A stretch of DNA of 64,000 bases from Physella acuta (Eukaryota > Mollusca > Gastropoda > Physidae): contig NW_026731570.1 in assembly GCF_028476545.1 (NCBI RefSeq), forward strand, positions 178,501-242,500, written 5' to 3'. This document shows positions 21,500-33,145 of the stretch, piece after piece. Below the pieces are notes generated by a model, which worked only from the letters and a program-made list of their open reading frames with translations, did no database searches and was not told the origin of the DNA. The position numbers and the translations under genes are program-made. How positions within the stretch are numbered: the stretch's first letter is position 1; every line of letters begins with the position of its first letter.

Positions 21500-21535
<36 letters not shown>

Positions 21536-21580
21536 ATATATATACATATTTAAAAATTTATATGTTTTTATATATGTATT
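21500..21580. repeat. (TA)n microsatellite
   Basis: About 33 bases of pure TA, then imperfect TATATA/ATTTA words. The 284 bases before it (21216-21499) are unremarkable. Confidence 0.95.
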
Positions 21581-22360
21581 AAGTATATTTGTAACATTTA
21601 ACACCATTAGAAAAACACGTAACCAATGAGTTTATACAAAAGACATCAACTCAAGTTCTGACATAATGTCAAAATTTCTCTTTCCCTCGTATACTTCGTT
21701 CTCTCCGCCATATTTACACCAGCTGCGATATACGAGATCAACGCTGTACGTCGTCTCTTTAAATTTCCTTTGTCTTGTCTCGGTATCTAGAATTACCGCA
21801 TTAATAAATCAACAATAGACTTGGATTCATCTGTCGGGGTTTCTGAAGGAAATTTTTTTTTAATGACGGAGGTTCTCAAATTATTTTATTAACTGACTTT
21901 TTTTAAAGATCTTACCCAAGATTGTCATAAAATCTACCTATCCTAGCAACAAGAACACGTGATCGATTTCAACGAATGAGAGTTGTGTTGTTTCACCCTT
22001 CTGTGTTCATCGAAGTTTGTGAAAGTCTTAGTGTCATGATCTCCGGAAGCCGGAATAAACAATGCCGGCAACCGGTTGTCAATTACATTTTCTCTCGCAG
22101 GTGGGGCTCTAAACAAACATTACTATTTAGCCGGATGCCGGCTTTTAATCACATTGCCGGTCTCCGGGTGCCGGATTTACCCCATCTTTATCCAGACAAT
22201 ACAAACAATCGATTATGTAGAATTGATCTCAGACAGTAGCCAGATGACTTGTCCTGGGTTTTTCTATGTCGTTTGTCTCACTTGTGATACCCGTCTTACC
22301 TGTCTCTTTTGTCTTTTTTTGTCTCACTGTCTCGTTTATCTCACTGTCTCACTTGTCTCA
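21581..22360. other. Unique stretch with GCCGG cluster, grading into CT-rich DNA
   Basis: 22035-22180 holds repeated CCGGAAGCCGG, AATGCCGGCAACC, GCCGGATGCCGGC words, a small diverged repeat. From about 22250 the sequence becomes rich in CTGTCTCACTTGTC, leading into the array at 22361. Confidence 0.5.
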
Positions 22361-24440
22361 TCTGTCTATCTGTCTATCAGTCTATCAGTTTATCTGTCTA
22401 AATGTGTAAATGTCTATCTGTCTATCTGTCTATCTGTCTATCTGTCTATCTGTCTATCTGTCTATCTGTCTATCTGTCTATCTGTCTATCTGTCTATCTG
22501 TCTATCTGTCTATCTGTCTATCTGTCTATCTGTCTATCTGTCTATCTGTCTATCTGTCTATCTGTCTATCTGTCTATCTGTCTATCTGTCTATCTGTCTA
22601 TCTGTCTATCTGTCTATCTGTCTATCAGTTTATCTGTCTATCTGTCTATCTGTCTATCTGTCTATCTGTCTATCTGTCTATCTGTCTATCTGTCTATCTG
22701 TCTATCTGTCTATCTGTCTATCTGTCTATCTCTCTATCTGTCTATCTGTCTATCTGTCTATCTGTCTATCTGTCTATCTGTCTATCTGTCTATCTGTCTA
22801 TCTGTCTATCTGTCTATCTGTCTATCTGTCTATCTGTCTATCTGTCTATCTGTCTATCTGTCTATCTGTCTATCTGTCTATCTGTCTATCTGTCTATCTG
22901 TCTATCTGTCTATCTGTCTATCTGTCTATCTGTCTATCTGTCTATCTGTCTATCTGTCTATCTGTCTATCTGTCTATCTGTCTATCTGTCTATCTGTCTA
23001 TCTGTCTATCTGTCTATCTGTCTATCTGTCTATCTGTCTATCTGTCTATCTGTCTATCTGTCTATCTGTCTATCTGTCTATCTGTCTATCTGTCTATCTG
23101 TCTATCTGTCTATCTGTCTATCTGTCTATCTGTCTATCTGTCTATCTGTCTATCTGTCTATCTGTCTATCTGTCTATCTGTCTATCTGTCTATCTGTCTA
23201 TCTGTCTATCTGTCTATCTGTCTATCTGTCTATCTGTCTATCTGTCTATCTGTCTATCTGTCTATCTGTCTATCTGTCTATCTGTCTATCTGTCTATCTG
23301 TCTATCTGTCTATCTGTCTATCTGTCTATCTGTCTATCTGTCTATCTGTCTATCTGTCTATCTGTCTATCTGTCTATCTGTCTATCTGTCTATCTGTCTA
23401 TCTGTCTATCTGTCTATCTGTCTATCTGTCTATCTGTCTATCTGTCTATCTGTCTATCTGTCTATCTGTCTATCTGTCTATCTCTCTATCTCTCTATCTC
23501 TCTATCTCTCTATCTGTCTATCTGTCTATCTGTCTATCTGTCTATCTGTCTATCTGTCTATCTGTCTATCTGTCTATCTGTCTATCTGTCTATCTGTCTA
23601 TCTGTCTATCTGTCTATCTGTCTATCTGTCTATCTGTCTATCTGTCTATCTGTCTATCTGTCTATCTGTCTATCTGTCTATCTGTCTATCTGTCTATCTG
23701 TCTATCTGTCTATCTGTCTATCTGTCTATCTGTCTATCTGTCTATCTGTCTATCTGTCTATCTGTCTATCTGTCTATCTGTCTATCTGTCTATCTGTCTA
23801 TCTGTCTATCTGTCTATCTGTCTATCTGTCTATCTGTCTATCTGTCTATCTGTCTATCTGTCTATCTGTCTATCTGTCTATCTGTCTATCTGTCTATCTG
23901 TCTATCTGTCTATCTGTCTATCTGTCTATCTGTCTATCTGTCTATCTGTCTATCTGTCTATCTGTCTATCTGTCTATCTGTCTATCTGTCTATCTGTCTA
24001 TCTGTCTATCTGTCTATCTGTCTATCTGTCTATCTGTCTATCTGTCTATCTGTCTATCTGTCTATCTGTCTATCTGTCTATCTGTCTATCTGTCTATCTG
24101 TCTATCTGTCTATCTGTCTATCTGTCTATCTGTCTATCTGTCTATCTGTCTATCTGTCTATCTGTCTATCGGTCTATCGGTCTATCAGTTTATCTGTCTA
24201 TCTGTCTATCTGTCTATCAGTTTATCTGTCTATATCTGTCTATCTGTCTATCAGTTTATCTGTCTATATCTGTCTATCAGTCTATCTGTCTATCTGTCTA
24301 TCTGTCTATCTGTCTATCAGTTTATCTGTCTATCTGTCTATCAGTTTATCTGTCTATATCTGTCTATCTGTCTATCAGTTTATCTGTCTATATCTGTCTA
24401 TCTGTCTATCAGTTTATCTGTCTATATCTGTCTATCTATA
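22361..24440. repeat. 2-kb GATA/GACA-type array (TCTATCTG)n
   Basis: More than 200 copies of the octamer TCTATCTG, i.e. alternating GATA and GACA on the minus strand. The core, about 22412-24170, is almost perfect. Interruptions are rare: CAGTTTATC near 22625, a CTCT variant near 22732 and four consecutive CTCT variants at 23482-23512. The right edge (24170-24440) changes to a higher-order pattern with CAGTTTATCTG and TATATCTG inserts. The long frames it opens (YLSICLSV) are repeat translation. Confidence 0.98.
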
Positions 24441-24845
24441 AATGTCTCATCTCTCTTACCTGTCAAATATATCCCATGTGTCTTAGTTTACTCACAAGTC
24501 TCATCTGTCTCACCTGTCTCGTGTTTTACCTGTTTGACCTATCTTACCTGTCTCCCATGTCTCACGTCTAATCTGTCAAACCGATTATGTCTTATTTTAG
24601 TTGTCTCACCTGTCTTACCCGTCTTAGCTGTCTTAGGCTGTCTTAGCTGTTTCCCCTTTCCCGTCTGTCTTATGTGTCTCACCTCCCTTTCCAGTCGTAT
24701 GTGTCTCACCTATCCTACCTTTCTTATGTGCCTTACCTTCCTTACCTGTCTTATGTGTCTCATCTGTCTTACTCGTCTTATTTCTCTTACCTTGCTTACC
24801 TGTCTTACCTCCCTTACTCGTCTCACCTCCTGCTACCTGTCTTAG
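24441..24845. repeat. Degenerate TGTCTTACC/TGTCTCACC array
   Basis: Units of about 9-10 bases (CTGTCTTACC, GTGTCTCACC) that look like the decayed border of the GATA/GACA array. A similar border lies to its left from about 22250. Confidence 0.7.
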
Positions 24846-25473
24846 TCCCAATTATCATTACTGACGTACCAGCTTATATCTCATCACTACCTTTACTTCA
24901 TTACCCTCTCCTCCTACGCTCTACGTACCTCAATGTCACCCCATCCTTCAATAGATGCACCAGTTTGTGTAATTAACTCATCGAATATCGATCAACAATC
25001 TTACCACATACAAATACATTACATAATTTTGGTACAACACCCCATCCCACGCGTGATTTGAACCGGGTACGCCTGAATGACAAGCGCTTAGCTTTCTCAA
25101 ACTGAGATTCTAATTTATATTCATTTGAACGTATAATTTCGTGTATACTGTTCTACAATTTAAATTCTCCTTCGAACGTATTCGAATATATATGTATGTA
25201 TATATGTGTAGATATGTATCTCCTGCTAATTAGAGACGTAAATCCTTCTCGAGGATTCCATGAAGGGGACGTCACTCCCTCCTTGAGATATTATTCACGG
25301 ACCATTGGGTGATGTCCCCTGCTGATAGATTCCTAATTTAAGATTATCTCGCGCCGGAAGAAGCCTAATCAACGCTGGGGGTCAGTTTTACAAGGGCATA
25401 GCCCATATACGTAAGCTCTACATATGGTGTACATATAGTGTACACGTTTTCAATAATAGGCTAAAAAGTGATG
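24846..25473. other. Unique stretch without recognisable gene
   Basis: No feature apart from short TATATG words near 25185. Confidence 0.5.
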
Positions 25474-25481
25474 TACATATG

Positions 25482-25735
25482 CAGTGGCGTAGCTAGGATT
25501 TTTGGGCCCCTATGCAAAAAAGTGTTAGTGGGCCCCTCAGAGGCGTAGCGACCCTTCCCGGCGACCGGGGACAAACTTTCGATTTGCACCCTCCCCCTCA
25601 GACTTTCGATTTGCACCCTTCCTCTCAGACTTTCGATGTGCACCCCCCCCCCCATCAAACTTTCGAAAAAGGGCCCCTATTTGACTTGGGTCCATATGCC
25701 CTGCTTACGCTAGCTTTTCGGTAGCTACGCCACTG
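25482..25735 (+). mobile_element. hAT MITE family 2, 254 bp, with perfect TSD
   Basis: Starts CAGTGGCGTAGCTAGGA and ends GGTAGCTACGCCACTG. The 8-bp duplication TACATATG is exact (25474-25481 and 25736-25743). The interior shares AGGCGTAGCGACCCTTCCC and three TTTCGATTTGCACCC-type words with the copy at 4621, plus GGGCCCCTAT near both ends. Confidence 0.95.
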
Positions 25736-25743
25736 TACATATG

Positions 25744-26584
25744 GTACAGATGGAGAGAAAGAGAGGGAGAGTTTTTTCCTCACTTAATTGGTGGTGCTGA
25801 CAATCTATTTTGTTGTTTGTTTGTGTGTTTGTCTGTGTCAGTGTATGGCCATATCGTGTCTAACTTTCATACATAATTATTCCTGGGTGGGCGTTTAAAG
25901 CATATAATATACACGCCTTTAATTAAAACTTTGAATTAACCTTCATGTTGAGACCATGAAAGTGAATTTCCAAGACAGAGATGGCTTAGAAATGTGAGGG
26001 ATTTTGTTTCATAGACAGCGAATCTGTAATCGTACCTTGCATAGATGTCCAGAAGATTGTGAGAAAAAGATTTTCTCAAAATGTCCTGGCAAAATCGTTG
26101 AAATTTCTGGGCGGAAAAATTAACAGCAATTTAAGGCAGGTAATTAGTGACTTTGGGTACGAAGAAAAAATTGACCCATAAAGAAATAATCTGTGATGTA
26201 TAATTGAATTATTATTATTAATGAACTAGTTTGGGCATTTAATATGGTGTTTTGTTGTAAATTACATGTCTGAGGAAAATAAAATATGGTGTATTGTTGA
26301 AGTAAAATGTATGTATTTAAGTTTTTATTTTTCTTGTGCGAACGCTAAATTTGATGTGAGGAAATTAACGCGACGCAAAATTCACCCCCAATTTATTATC
26401 TAAAAAGTTCATTGACACTCTACGGCAGAGAAATGTATTGATGTTTTAGAACAGGGCATAACAATTCAACGCTATTTTAAGGGGAGGAAATAGAGGGATA
26501 TTTTACAGCAAAGAGAAAGTGCATGGACATTTTTGTACCTTTATGTTTTAGGATATTTCTTATTTTTCCTTCGTAATTATAATG
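25744..26584. other. AT-rich stretch without recognisable gene
   Basis: No open frame, SINE or tandem array. Confidence 0.5.
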
Positions 26585-26835
26585 TTGGAAAGAATTTCCT
26601 TCAAAAGAATTTAGCTTTACGATGTGCAAAATGGCCCGTTGACTCAAATTTCAGCCTGCTTTTCTTTCTGGATTTGCTTCCATAGCTTTTGTCCACCCAA
26701 GAACAAACTACAGTACATTCAGCAGTTGTTTAAAGTTTTCTCTCCTAGGTTAACGAGCCTCATCTGCCGGGGATTCGAACTCGGGACTTTTCGATTTAAA
26801 TACCATCAACTTTACCGGCCTTACAACGCCAACAT
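26585..26835 (-). mobile_element. SINE family B copy
   Basis: Shares TCAGCCTGCTTTTCTTTCTG, GATTTGCTTCCATAGC, AACAAACTACAG, CAGCAGTTGTTTAAAG, GCCTCATCTGCC and the tRNA-like GGATTCGAACTCGGGAC with the copies at 4291 and 59676. Confidence 0.82.
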
Positions 26836-27242
26836 CACAGGGCAGAAAGTTAGCATGTAAAATTTTCTCTCTAATTAATTATACACGTGAGGTCTTGAGA
26901 TAGAGAGTCGCGTCCCTTAATCAGATCACCTCGACATGCAACCCGATGACGTAGCCTGCAGGTGTGGCTGCATCAGTGCATGCATCTCACCTCCACCCAT
27001 GCATGAAACCGTGAGCCGACTTTACAGCCCAGTGCGTGCGTGAGTGACAGCAGTGCTCACTATGTGATAGCGCGCGTCAGTGTTTGAAATCAATAGGGAT
27101 CTGTTTGGGACGATTCGCGTTTGGTTAAATCAGAGTTACTGTTAGGGTGTTTAGAATTAAAATACACTTAAAATGATGTGTGTTTGTACCTGTTGTGGTT
27201 AGGTACTCAGACCTAACTTAAATACTGCGGCAAACAATAGCG
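26836..27242. other. GC-richer unique stretch
   Basis: 26885-27070 has more CpG than the surroundings and short words such as GTGCATGCATCTCACC. No exon or promoter pattern is convincing. Confidence 0.35.
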
Positions 27243-27440
27243 TTGAGTCTTTAAAACGCCATTGAGTCTGTAGGACGTTATTGAATCTGTAGGACGTTAT
27301 TGAGTCTGTCGGACGTCATAGAGTCTATAGGACGTCATTGAATCTGTAGGACGTTATTGAATCTGTAGGACGTCATTGAGCCTGTAGGACGTCATTGAGG
27401 TTGTAGGACGTCATTGAGTCTGTACGAAGTCATTGAATAC
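27243..27440. repeat. 19-bp minisatellite with GACGTC core, locus 1
   Basis: About ten units of ATTGAGTCTGTAGGACGTC with single-base variants. The same unit forms a second array at 31452-31638. Each unit carries GACGTC/ACGTCA, the CRE-like palindrome. Confidence 0.92.
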
Positions 27441-27477
27441 GTTCGACATACGTAAGTCTGTATGACTTATGGGTTTC

Positions 27478-27775
27478 GATAGTTTTTGTTAAGGTTTGGG
27501 TTATTTTAGTTTTTGCTAAGGTGTTGGTTATATTAGTATTTGTTAATGTTTGGGTTATATTAGTTTTGTTAAGGTTTGGGTTATATTATTTTTTTGTAAT
27601 GGTTTGAATTGTATTCGTTTTTGTTAAGATTTGGGTTATATATTTTTTAAGGTGTGGGTTATATAGTTTTTATTAAGGTGTGGTTTGTATGGTTTTTATT
27701 GAGGTTTGGAATATATAGTTTTGTTAAGGTTTGGGTTGCATTCGTTTTTGTTAAGGGTTGGGTTATATCACTTTC
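27478..27775. repeat. Degenerate ~27-bp repeat
   Basis: About ten loose units of TTTTTGTTAAGGTTTGGGTT followed by ATATTAG. Confidence 0.8.
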
Positions 27776-28089
27776 TATTGAAACACGATGCGTTTGTATT
27801 TTACATGTAAGGCGAGCAAGATTGGTACTATAATAATATTTTAATGCATGTTCGATCTCTTCATCAAACTCACAAACCACAAGATCGAAAGATCAGAAGA
27901 TGTGGTACCAAGTCTACGCGTAATACCGCAGTTTTGTCAGTATAAGAGGGGGGGGGGGGGGGGTAACAGGGGGTGGGAAGGGACTGGTCGACATGGAGGT
28001 GGGGGTTTAAGAACTAGGAAGAGATTATGTGATGACGAATGCTGGAACTGTCTGGCGTTTATTATCCATGGGTGAAGGATTATGGATAT
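27776..28089. other. Unique stretch with a G tract
   Basis: A run of about 15 G near 27948 and a GGGTGGGAAGGG strip; otherwise nothing. Confidence 0.5.
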
Positions 28090-28995
28090 CCATATGTGTG
28101 TCACTGGGTGTGTGGGGTGTGTAGCAACATGGTATGTGTGTCAGGATATGTGGGGTGTGTAGCAACATGGTATGTGTGTGTCAGGGTATGTGGTGTGTGT
28201 AGGAACATGGTATGTGTGTCAGGGTGTGTGGGGTGTAAGCAACATGGTATGTGTGTCAGGGTGTGTGGGGTGTGTGTGTAGCAACATGGTATGTGTGTCA
28301 GGGTGTGTCGGGTGTGTAGCAACATGGTATGTGTGTCAGGATATGTGAGGTGTGTAGGAACATGGTATGTGTGTCAGGGTATGTGGGGGGTGTGTGTAGC
28401 AACATGGTATGTGTGTCAGGATATGTGAGGTGTGTAGGAACATGGTATGTGTGTCAAGGTATGTTAGTGTGTGTAGCAACATGGTATGTGTGTGTCAGGG
28501 TATGTGGTGTGTGTAGGAACATGGTATGTGTGTCAGGGTGTGTGGGGTGTAAGCAACATGGTATGTGTGTCAGGGTGTGTGGGGTGTGTGTGTAGCAACA
28601 TGGTATGTGTGTCAGGGTGTGTCGGGTGTGTAGCAACATGGTATGTGTGTCAGGATATGTGAGGTGTGTAGGAACATGGTATGTGTGTCAGGGTATGTGG
28701 GGGGTGTGTGTAGCAACATGGTATGTGTGTCAGGATATGTGAGGTGTGTAGGAACATGGTATGTGTGTCAAGGTATGTGGGTGTGTGTAGCAATATGGTA
28801 TGTGTGTCAGTGTATGTGGGGTGTGTAGGAACATGGTATGTGTGTCAGGGTATGTGGGGGGTGTGTGTAGCAACATGGTATGTGTGTCAGGATATGTGAG
28901 GTGTGTAGGAACATGGTATGTGTGTCAGGGTATGTGGGTGTGTGTAGCAATATGGTATGTGTGTCAGTGTATGTGGGATGTGTAGGAACATGGTA
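28090..28995. repeat. ~38-bp minisatellite with ~314-bp higher-order unit
   Basis: Monomers read GTGTGTAGCAACATGGTATG, TGTGTCAGGGTATGTGGGG. The AGGAACATGG/AGCAACATGG variants recur in the same order 314 bases apart (for example a CGGGTGTGTAGC motif near 28309 and 28623), so the array has grown by duplicating blocks of about eight monomers. Confidence 0.92.
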
Positions 28996-29149
28996 TGGTT
29001 TGAAGTGTGTTGTGACACGGGTGTTGTATGAAAGCAGGAAGTGATTTTTTTTTAAATGTGTAGTTTAATCTTATTCAACTACGTACCGACATTTAGGACA
29101 ACTCATTATTTTATGATAACAGAAATTAACTCACCTTTTAGCTCGGGGT

Positions 29150-29790
29150 CAAGTAAAGTTGTATTATGATACTTATGAGCTTTATGTGACATATGAGTGT
29201 CTTATGTTATATTTGTCTTATGTCATGTGTGTTTTATGAGACACGTGTGTGTCTTCTGTGAATTAAGTGTTTTATGTGATATAATATGTGTGACTTTAAA
29301 TGGCATTATTGTGTCTTATTCGACATGTGTGTAGTGTGTGCATTATGTGTTTTATTACGAGCATTTATATGTTTTATATGTATTTAATGTGGCATATGAG
29401 TGTTGTATATGCATTATAGGTCTTATGTGTTAATTTTTGTGTGACTTGTAAGTTTCTTATGTGCATAATGTTTCTTATACAAAATATATCTTATATGACA
29501 TGTGAGTTTCGTTTTGTCATTGTATGTTTTATATGAAATATTTATTGTAAGTGCATATATGTGTGTGACTTGTATATGCTATATGTGTTTTTATTTATAC
29601 GATTATGTTTTATATGTAACAGGTGTGTGACTTGTGTATCCTATAAAACATATACTTGAAATGTGCGTGTCTTATATGACATGTGTGTCTTATGTGATGT
29701 GTGTGTGTTTTATGTAACATAAGCGCGACTCATACGACGTATATGTTACGTATGTGACATTATATGTCTTATGTCACATATCTGTGTCTA
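29150..29790. repeat. Degenerate CTTATGTGACATGTGTGT repeat
   Basis: Loose units of about 18-22 bases built on TTATGTGACATGTGTG. Much more diverged than the neighbouring arrays. Confidence 0.65.
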
Positions 29791-30044
29791 ACAAGTCAAT
29801 AATGTGCGGACGATGTTGTGATCGATGATGAGTAAATCGCGATGCAGAACAAGATGGTAGGGGTGGGGAGGGGGAGGGTTGGTTGTTTATGACTAATTAA
29901 TCCTCAGTCTTTCCTTGTCCTGATTTACAACCATCTCGTGGTACAGTCATACGCATGTATTGATCACAGTCCGCTTTGTAACATAGTCATGTCGATACGG
30001 TGTTCTATGTCATGTTTCTATCGGTGTCGATTTCATGTATATCC
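29791..30044. other. Unique stretch
   Basis: No feature except a GGGGTGGGGAGGGGGAGGG strip near 29860. Confidence 0.5.
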
Positions 30045-30290
30045 ATTTTGTCTATATCAACATCCTGTCTATGTCACCATCCTGTCTATATTAGCATCCT
30101 ATTTGTACCACTATCCTGTCTATATCACTATCTTGTCTATATCACCAACTTTTCTATATCACTATCATGTCTATATCACCATCCTGTCTATATCACCATC
30201 CTATATCACCATCCTGTATCACCATCATGTCTATATCACCATCCTGTCTATATCACCATTCTATCTACACCACTCCCCCCTATGTCTATC
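30045..30290. repeat. 17-18-bp minisatellite CATCCTGTCTATATCAC
   Basis: About 13 units of CATCCTGTCTATATCAC with variants (ACTATCTTG, CATCATG, one truncated CATCCTATATCAC). Confidence 0.9.
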
Positions 30291-30297
30291 ACCATCA

Positions 30298-30345
30298 TTT
30301 CCCGTTCGTGCCCAAGACACATGGGGCAGATGAAGTAGAGTTAAT
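30298..30345 (-). mobile_element. SINE family A, 3' tail fragment
   Basis: Only CGTTCGTGCCCAAGACACAT, GGGGCAGATGAAGTAGAGTT remains: the well-preserved 3' end of a minus-strand copy. Confidence 0.85.
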
Positions 30346-30655
30346 CTAACTTTAACCCTAACAACTATACCCCTGTTTACAAGTCGACCAAAAAAAAAAA
30401 ACGCCTAAACATTCTGAAAACATGATTCACATGATAACAACTACACAAGTACGAAAGCGTACGTTTTAGATCTATATCTTCTACAGATCTATATCTTCAT
30501 ATTTCTATCACAGTTAAACAAAACTGCAACACTTTATTTTTATAACACAATACATGCTGAGGTGATTATGATTTAAAAGTAGGCCTACTTGTATTCTATC
30601 TTTATTAAAACTCTTCCGATTTACTTTAAACTTTAAGATTACCGTTTACTTTTAA
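30346..30655. other. AT-rich stretch
   Basis: No gene. The last 60 bases contain ACCGTTTACTTTTAAGATTA words also seen at 31097-31165. Confidence 0.5.
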
Positions 30656-30674
30656 GATTATAGACTAGCTTTAC

Positions 30675-31078
30675 TTGGAGACGCTAGAAAACAAGCTGTA
30701 AGCGCGCTCCCTACCACCCCACCCCTACATGGTCTGGTGAGCTGTGGTTTACTCTAAATGTTTACATTCGTAGAGCCGGGTTTAGTGACGGCTATTAGGG
30801 GCAGATAATTTAGTTTGAAACGATTTTAAACTTAGGGGAGGTAACTAAGAGGAGGCTGCTTTCACGGGGGGGGGGGGGTAGGGTAGGGGTTGGGGGAAAG
30901 GAGGGTGGGGGTAGGGTAGGGGTTGGGGGAAAGGAGGGTGGGGGTAGTATCGTCCTTAACGACATACTGACAGTGTTTTAAAGCAAATATTTTCAGTGGC
31001 AGCATTGCTACTGTCGAATTCACAAATTATGAAGAAAAGTAGAAAATAAAACAACTAAATAGCGGCGTATATGTCTAT
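30675..31078 (+). mobile_element. GAGCCGAC element, 404 bp, with 19-bp direct flanks
   Basis: In order: GGAGACGCTAGAAAACAAGC, GTGAGCTGTGGTTTACTC, GACGGCTATTAGGGGCAGAT, GGGGAGGTAACTAAGAGGAG, a G-rich strip with a 36-base duplication, ATCGTCCTTAACGACATAC, TTTTAAAGCAAATATTTTC, GTCGAATTCACAAATTATG, AAATAGCGGCGTATATG. The 19-mer GATTATAGACTAGCTTTAC lies immediately on both sides (30656-30674 and 31079-31097). It could be a long target-site duplication, or neighbouring monomers of a weak local repeat. The class is unknown. Confidence 0.75.
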
Positions 31079-31097
31079 GATTATAGACTAGCTTTAC

Positions 31098-31451
31098 CGT
31101 TTACGTTTAAAATTATAGTTCACATTTAAGATTACCGTTTACTTTTAAGATTAAAGTTTACCTTGAGCAAGAATTATTTATTCATCACTTGAAGACTATA
31201 CGCCAATTCGTTCTATGAATTGATTCATAATTGAAATGTCCTTTACCGTACCCTTTTCCCATGTCATTGGAGATAGGCTAGACGTGGATTTTGATATTTG
31301 AAGCGTGTTTGGAGCTTCCAGCAAAAGGTACATGTGGGCAGGGGATACAGGGAATATAGGATACATGCTATCAAATTTCTATCTCTATTTTCACCGGTTA
31401 TATGCTCGTTATAAATTGTTTATTGGTAATTGAATGTAAAGAATTATTTTG
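31098..31451. other. AT-rich stretch
   Basis: Begins with ACCGTTTAC...TTAAGATTA words, then unremarkable. Confidence 0.5.
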
Positions 31452-31638
31452 AGGATGTAGGATGTCCTTAAAGTTGTAGGATATCATTGAGCTTGTAGTG
31501 TGCCATTGAGTCTGTAGGACGTCATTTAGCTTGTAGGACGTCATTAAATTTGTAGGACGTCATTGTATCTATTGGACGTTATTGAGTCTCTAGGACGTCA
31601 TTGGGTTTGTAGGACGTCATTGGGTCTGTAGGACGTCG
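31452..31638. repeat. 19-bp minisatellite with GACGTC core, locus 2
   Basis: About nine units of GTAGGACGTCATTGAGTCT, the same unit and strand as 27243-27440, four kilobases away. Confidence 0.92.
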
Positions 31639-32020
31639 TAACTGGTACTTAAATCAACATTATGGCATTTAAATTGTGAAAATTTGGTAAAAAATATTTT
31701 GGAGAGATTTTTGGCGTAACTAAACTATGGTTTTATCTGGCTATATTTAAAAAGCGGAAACAAGCAGGATTTGAGAGACACGGTTGACATCTTTAAGAAA
31801 AAATGGTTTCAATCTAGGAATTAAGCGTCAAGTCGTGATTAAAAAGCATATGTAGCTGTGTTATTGAAACCAATATGTGATCATGATTACACACATGTGT
31901 CAACCGCTAGCGTCGTCGTGGTTGGTTTTTTTTAGTGCGTTTTTTTTTATTTGCTGTATGTAAATATTTATGTGGCAGTTACTGAGATTTACGGAAATCT
32001 AGCTGATCTGGGGGTACGCT
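31639..32020. other. Unique stretch without recognisable gene
   Basis: Nothing recognisable. Confidence 0.5.
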
Positions 32021-32660
32021 GACCTTTGACCACAGCGGGGCTTTAATCGTAGGGGCTTTGAGCATATGGGCTTTGACCATAGGGGCTTTGACTATAGGGG
32101 GCGTTGATCGTAGGGGTTTTGATCGTAGGGGCTTTGACCATAGGGGCTTTGACCATAGGGGCTTTGACTATAGGGGGCTTTGATCGTAGGGGTTTTGATC
32201 GTAGGGGCTTTGACCATAGGGGAATTGCTCATAGGGGCTTTGACCATAGGGGCTTTGACCATAGGGGCTTTGACTATAGGGGCTTTGACCATAGGGGACT
32301 TTGATCGCAGGGGCTTTGATTTTAGGGCTTTGATCGTAGGGGCTTTGACCATAGGGGAATTGTTCATAGGGGCTTTGACCATAGGGGCTTTGATCGGGGC
32401 TTTGACCATAGGGGCTTTGACTATATGTGCTTTGATTTGGGGCTTTGACTATAGGGGCTTTGATCATAGGGGCTTTAACTATAGGGGCTTGACCATAGGG
32501 ACTTTGATATGGGCTTTAACCATAGGACTATAGGGGCTATGACCAAAGGCACTGATCCTAGGGGCTTTGCTTTTACTAAAGGGGATTAGATCATAATGAG
32601 TTTGATCTTAGGGGCTTTGAACATAGAGGCTTTGGCTATTGGTGGTTTGGCCATAGTGGG
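32021..32660. repeat. 15-bp minisatellite GGGGCTTTGACCATA
   Basis: About 40 units of GGGGCTTTGACCATA with variants (GATCGTA, GACTATA, GGGAATTGCTCATA). The block around 32220 and the block around 32350 share the rare GGGAATTG variant, a sign of block duplication. Open frames on both strands here are repeat translation. Confidence 0.95.
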
Positions 32661-33085
32661 GTCACATGTGTTTTGAGGTAGATCCGAATACAGCTTAGAC
32701 TATAACCTTGATTTAAACCGTGAGACGTTTAAATTTAACTCAGCCTTATGCTGTACCCATCCATGGCATGACATGAGGTAAATATTGATGAAATGTTCAT
32801 TAACCCACATGGGATTACCTTCTTTGTTCCTTTTCTATGGAAATATACACTACCCAAAGGGAACTAACTCTGATGAAACAAATAATTTGTCTCCCCTGAA
32901 AATAAATCGTCCTCAGAAGATTTTTATCCGGTCCTTTAATTAGTTTCTAATTTGGAATATTGTTAACCGCAGCCCAATTTAAATCTACCCATTTTAATTG
33001 GCTAATTAGTACTTGAAAAGCGTGAATTATTTTAATTTTTTTTACTACAGCCTATATTATCTAAATAATTGGAAGCCTTTGATGC
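32661..33085. other. AT-rich stretch with a possible acceptor
   Basis: Unremarkable until TTTTAATTTTTTTTACTACAG near 33035-33050, a pyrimidine-rich run ending in AG ahead of the frame described next. Confidence 0.4.
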
Positions 33086-33145
33086 TTGCAACTGCTTCTT
33101 CGCCTCAAACAACGTGGGTTAATTTTTTTCGTTCAAATTCAAAGA

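Noticed and set aside
22076-24845. Three open frames of 679-831 codons (YLSICLSV repeats)
   Set aside because: Pure translation of the TCTATCTG array; the octamer keeps every + frame open. There is no codon bias or non-repeat domain.
28101-28985. Cysteine-rich frames (VCVSGYVG, CRNMVCVSG) resembling a cysteine-rich repeat protein
   Set aside because: They follow the TG-rich minisatellite exactly and are open on both strands; no signal or start context.
32092-32533. Several ~100-codon frames on both strands (VKAPM, GALTI)
   Set aside because: 15-bp minisatellite translation, open on both strands at once.
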